A DNA stretch of 11,262 nucleotides, taken from NCBI GenBank assembly GCA_943704525.1, contig CALSCQ010001078.1, positions 1-11,262 of the forward strand, read 5' to 3'. A program made the position numbers and the translations under genes. This document shows positions 8,732 through 11,262 of this stretch, one piece after another; positions within the stretch are counted from its first letter, which is position 1, and each line of letters opens with the position of its first letter. The notes beneath the pieces were generated by a model. The model made no database searches and was not told where the DNA came from. It saw only the letters and a list, made by a program, of their open reading frames with translations. Source of the stretch: Pigoraptor vietnamica. Its lineage: Eukaryota > Opisthokonta > Filasterea.

Positions 8732-9196
8732 TCAGTTGCTTGACGACTTGTCTGTTGTGCCGTATTCAACGTGGACGACAACAGCCGACCCCTCGCTGTC
8801 CTTGGTCGCCACGAGCGCGTACGACTCTTCCTTGACACGCTGGCCCTGCTTGCAGTGGCGCGCGAGACGGATGCCACCGACAACGCCCGCGACAGTGACG
8901 ACGGCCACCACCAGTATAGTCGCCACCACGTCCATCACGATTCCCGCGGAGTCTTGCCTCGCTGCATTGTCGTCGTCGTTGTCGTCTGAGGGCTGATGCA
9001 CCGCCGATGGCGAGGGAAGGTTCGCCACAGCGCCATGCAGCGACATTGGGTCGACGGGCGATGCGGAAGGAAGCGCGACCGATGTGTGCGTCGGCAAAGG
9101 ACCCGAGGTCACGGGAAGTGCATCTGCAACGACTGCGCACCCGATGCACGCGGCGACAAGCAACACCGCAAAGGATGGCGTGTGCGAAGATGCCAT
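8732..9196 (-). CDS. Small type I membrane protein (signal peptide, TM, YxxPhi tail), unknown family
   Basis: A single exon of 154 aa with TGA at 8734-8732. Seen: a hydrophobic N-terminus with a likely signal peptidase site after ADA (residue 26); a short Ser/Pro-rich ectodomain (27-83) with an acidic DDNDDD patch at 71-76; a hydrophobic TM helix at about 84-109; and a basic stop-transfer RLARHCK. The cytoplasmic tail contains YALV (126-129), which fits the YxxPhi signal bound by adaptor-complex mu subunits. The topology therefore suggests a cell-surface or endolysosomal protein (inference). No homologous family was recognised and no N-glycosylation sequon is obvious in the ectodomain. Continuous frame, ordered topology and a correctly placed TATA-like box upstream argue it is real. 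The ATG context is GAAATGGCA. It could also be the last exon of a longer gene, but its signal peptide argues otherwise. Confidence 0.6.
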   Translation of the reverse strand: MASSHTPSFAVLLVAACIGCAVVADALPVTSGPLPTHTSVALPSASPVDPMSLHGAVANLPSPSAVHQPSDDNDDDNAARQDSAGIVMDVVATILVVAVVTVAGVVGGIRLARHCKQGQRVKEESYALVATKDSEGSAVVVHVEYGTTDKSSSN

Positions 9197-9229
9197 TTCA
9201 GCGCGGATTCGCCTTTGGGCCGCGTCGCA

Positions 9230-9236
9230 CTTATAT
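9230..9236 (-). promoter_or_regulatory. TATA box of the type I membrane protein gene
   Basis: On the minus strand the sequence reads ATATAAG, ending 33 nt before the ATG at 9196. Normal TATA spacing would put transcription start only about 5-10 nt upstream of the ATG, so the 5' UTR would be very short. Confidence 0.45.
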
Positions 9237-9264
9237 CCTCCCCTCCTTCCTTTTTTCTCTTCGC

Positions 9265-9288
9265 AGAGAGAGAGAGAGAGAGAGAGAG
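9265..9288. repeat. (AG)12 dinucleotide repeat
   Basis: Twelve perfect AG units about 30 bp upstream of the TATA box, reading CT in the direction of the minus-strand gene. It may be a GAGA/CT-type promoter element or a plain microsatellite. Confidence 0.9.
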
Positions 9289-9392
9289 CCTTTGTGTATG
9301 AAGCGCACTGTGCCTTTCATTGTATTGGTATTTGCGTTATTGCTCATGGTCGAAGGAAAGGACCTCCCGAGAGAGGATGCGAGAAGGTGGAA

Positions 9393-9402
9393 TGCACGTG
9401 CA
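9393..9402. promoter_or_regulatory. E-box/G-box palindrome TGCACGTGCA
   Basis: A perfect 10-bp palindrome centred on CACGTG, the core recognised by bHLH and some bZIP factors. It is about 200 bp upstream of the minus-strand ATG at 9196. Confidence 0.4.
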
Positions 9403-9418
9403 AAAGTGGACCCGCCAG

Positions 9419-9454
9419 CCAATCGCATGCGTCGTGTCCGGCACTCCAGCCAAT
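9419..9454 (+). promoter_or_regulatory. Pair of CCAAT boxes 31 bp apart
   Basis: CCAGCCAATC occurs twice, with CCAAT at 9419-9423 and 9450-9454; the second reads CCAGCCAATCA, a strong NF-Y-type site. The spacing of 31 bp, about three helical turns, is the arrangement typical of paired NF-Y sites. They could serve the minus-strand gene at 9196 or the distant plus-strand OTUD3. Confidence 0.45.
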
Positions 9455-9561
9455 CAGAAGTGGGGACATGTGGCCACCGATTGATGGAACATCACGCCCC
9501 ATTAGTGGGCCACCGACGCAAACCGCAGGGGAATACGGCGCTGTTTCTACGACGACGTTGA

Positions 9562-10265
9562 CGGACCTTCTCCTGCAATGCACGAGTGTTGCGCGTATTC
9601 ATGTCCGCACGCCGAATGGGCTTCACAGTTGGCGGACGCTCCAATTTCAGCACCGGCACTGACCCAGTTCGCGACGGTTAGATGTCGTCGCATTGCATGA
9701 GTTCCCTATACGCAACTGAAAGCTGTATGGCCACTTGTACTGCGAACGAGAGCCAACTGTAGCGGAGGCATGTTAACAGAAAATGAACGCACAGTCTGCC
9801 GTTTGAGCCGAAGTGAGAGTGAAACTTCTCTGTCCCCGACTAATGGCCGCAGCGTCATCAGTTCCAAAAGCCGTGACGTCATGGCCAATTGATTGTCGCC
9901 GTGTCGCAATGAGGCTGTGAAACTCGCATCGCTTCATCAACTCACACAGCCTTCGCCGTCTGCGCACTCAAAGACACAGGGCGCACAGCCCCCTCGGGCC
10001 GCTGTTAAACACGGGGACGGCCCACGAGTGCGGCGCCCTGCCTGCGGTGGCGGGTGCGCTCGCATTCTCTTTTGCGGATTGGGTGTTTCGGCCTTCGAAA
10101 ACTTCGATTGAATCGCAAGCGCAGGAAGGCGCGTTGGAACAGAGCGAGCGCGCGCGGCGCACTGTGTGTCGGAGGCACTCGTTCTCGGGCGCCGTTGTGC
10201 GTGCAATTGGGCTCGTGTCGCGCCCTGCGAAGAGAAAGCGCGCGTCGGTTGGGAGCGAAGAAGAA
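9562..10265. promoter_or_regulatory. OTUD3 upstream region, including a CRE and a CCAAT
   Basis: About 700 bp with no convincing gene. A perfect palindromic cAMP-response element TGACGTCA lies at 9874-9881, with a CCAAT at 9885-9889 close by, roughly 380 bp upstream of the OTUD3 ATG. The frame of OTUD3 exon 1 stays open upstream to about 10047 but contains no ATG there, so it is treated as leader. Confidence 0.4.
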
Positions 10266-11144
10266 ATGACGCGGCATCGCATGTCGCACGAAGACGCGGT
10301 AGCCCTCAAGAGGGACCGCGCGGTGAAGGAGGCACTCGCCCAGGAGCGAAGAGCGCACCGTGGTCCCCGCACACGGTGGGTGTATGCTCTCGTGCTCTTC
10401 GCGTTGCGCGCGATGCGATTTATATTTTCCCGAGTTATCACATGTGCATCTTCTTACCTTTAGACCTCACGAGTTTTTCATCCTCTTTTAAATGCAGGGA
10501 CGAAGCTGTTGCGTTTGTCAAGTGAGTGCGCAGCACCCCTAATGGCGTCATTGCTGATCATCTCTGTAGCGAATTGATGGCGTGTGCGTTTTTTTTTAAC
10601 GCTGACGTGTGACTTTCTACAGGTTCGAGAACCAGCTCAAAGTGTTGGGGCTGCGCATCCACGACGTCCCCGGTGACGGCAACTGCCTCTTCCGCGCCCT
10701 GGGTGACCAGTTTGAGGGCGACGAGCGCGTGCATGCGCGGTATCGTGCGGAGACGGTCGCCTACATGCGTCTCAACAGAGAGGTGTGTGCGATTGAGTGC
10801 CGTGTGTTGCTTGTCCTGCCGTTGCCTTTCTTGCTTGTGTGCGTTCGTTATGTGCGGGTGCATGCGTAGGTGCGTGTGTGTGTGACCGCGAACTGTGTGT
10901 GCGCGAGCGCGCTTTTGCGTTTGTATTGGATATGGAGCAGCGCGTTTATTCGCTTCGCTCACCCATCCCATTTTTGCGCTGCTCTTGCATAGGACTTTGA
11001 GCCCTTTATGGAGGACGGCGTTCCCTTTGATCGTCACGTGGCAAACCTCGAGGAGGACGGGACGTTCGCTGGCAACGACGCCATCGTCGCATTCGCGCGT
11101 CTCAATCGCGTAAACGTTTGCATTCACCAGCAGGGCCTGCCGCG
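10266..11144 (+). CDS. OTUD3: OTUD3-type OTU deubiquitinase, N-terminal part (4 exons visible, 3' truncated by window)
   Basis: Exons 10266-10375, 10498-10521 (only 24 nt), 10623-10782 and 10993-11144 join in frame; the gene continues beyond the edge through a GTATGT donor at 11145. Introns are phase 2, 2, 0 and 2. Seen: a basic, charged N-terminus with [17 protein letters not shown] resembling the animal OTUD3 N-terminus; the OTU catalytic motif [14 protein letters not shown] with Asp63 and catalytic Cys66; then [38 protein letters not shown] and CIHQQ, which follow the OTUD3 order closely. The catalytic His and the rest of the OTU fold are outside the window. Family knowledge: OTUD3 is a cysteine protease that cleaves ubiquitin chains. 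The ATG 10266 is the first in-frame ATG and gives a short N-terminus of family-like length; 10281 is an alternative. Confidence 0.92.
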
Positions 11145-11151
11145 GTATGTG

Positions 11152-11262
<111 letters not shown>

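Noticed and set aside
10047-10265. N-terminal extension of OTUD3 upstream of 10266
   Set aside because: The frame is open but has no ATG, and OTUD3 proteins have a short basic N-terminus that the 10266 start already supplies.
10005-10441. Minus-strand open frames over OTUD3 exon 1 and its leader
   Set aside because: They show no domain pattern and overlap a well-supported plus-strand exon and splice donor.

Overview
The window reads as nuclear DNA of a GC-rich, compact eukaryotic genome, most likely a flagellated protist. Six genes are supported, five of them with introns. About 15 introns can be placed by reading frame and family conservation. They run from about 96 to 246 nt, follow GT-AG, and mostly have GTGNGT-type donors and CAG acceptors. 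The lineage cannot be named. A CCDC77 (centriole/cilium-type) homologue argues for a flagellate. The histone H3 has Thr31, as plant H3.3 does, but that does not fix a lineage.

Layout, left to right. (1) Minus strand, 1778-16: CCDC77 homologue, two exons, all coiled coil. (2) 1779-2468: divergent promoter region with an unusually AT-rich core, T10 tracts, palindromes and a repeated GTTACACCG motif. (3) Plus, 2469-3184: histone H3, three exons. (4) 3185-3749: tail-to-tail spacer. (5) Minus, 6883-3750: a seven-exon gene encoding two dysferlin (DysF) domains separated by a disordered region and a coiled coil, with a C-terminal membrane anchor; an 87-nt poly-A/T tract sits in intron 4. (6) 6884-7449: bidirectional promoter with CCAAT and TGACGTGGCA. 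(7) Plus, 7450-8360: polytopic membrane protein of about 7 TM segments, three exons, family not recognised. (8) Minus, 9196-8732: small single-exon type I membrane protein with a TATA-containing upstream region. (9) 9197-10265: long head-to-head intergenic region with CCAAT boxes, an E-box palindrome and a CRE. (10) Plus, 10266 to past the right edge: OTUD3-type deubiquitinase, four exons visible (one of 24 nt), entering an intron made largely of (TG)n.

There is no operon or obvious pathway. The genes alternate strand in head-to-head and tail-to-tail pairs, so divergent pairs may share promoters. The most unusual item is the DysF-coiled coil-DysF-TM gene. Its two DysF halves keep identical intron positions and phases, which points to an internal segmental duplication. 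No virus, mobile element, CRISPR array or RNA gene could be supported.
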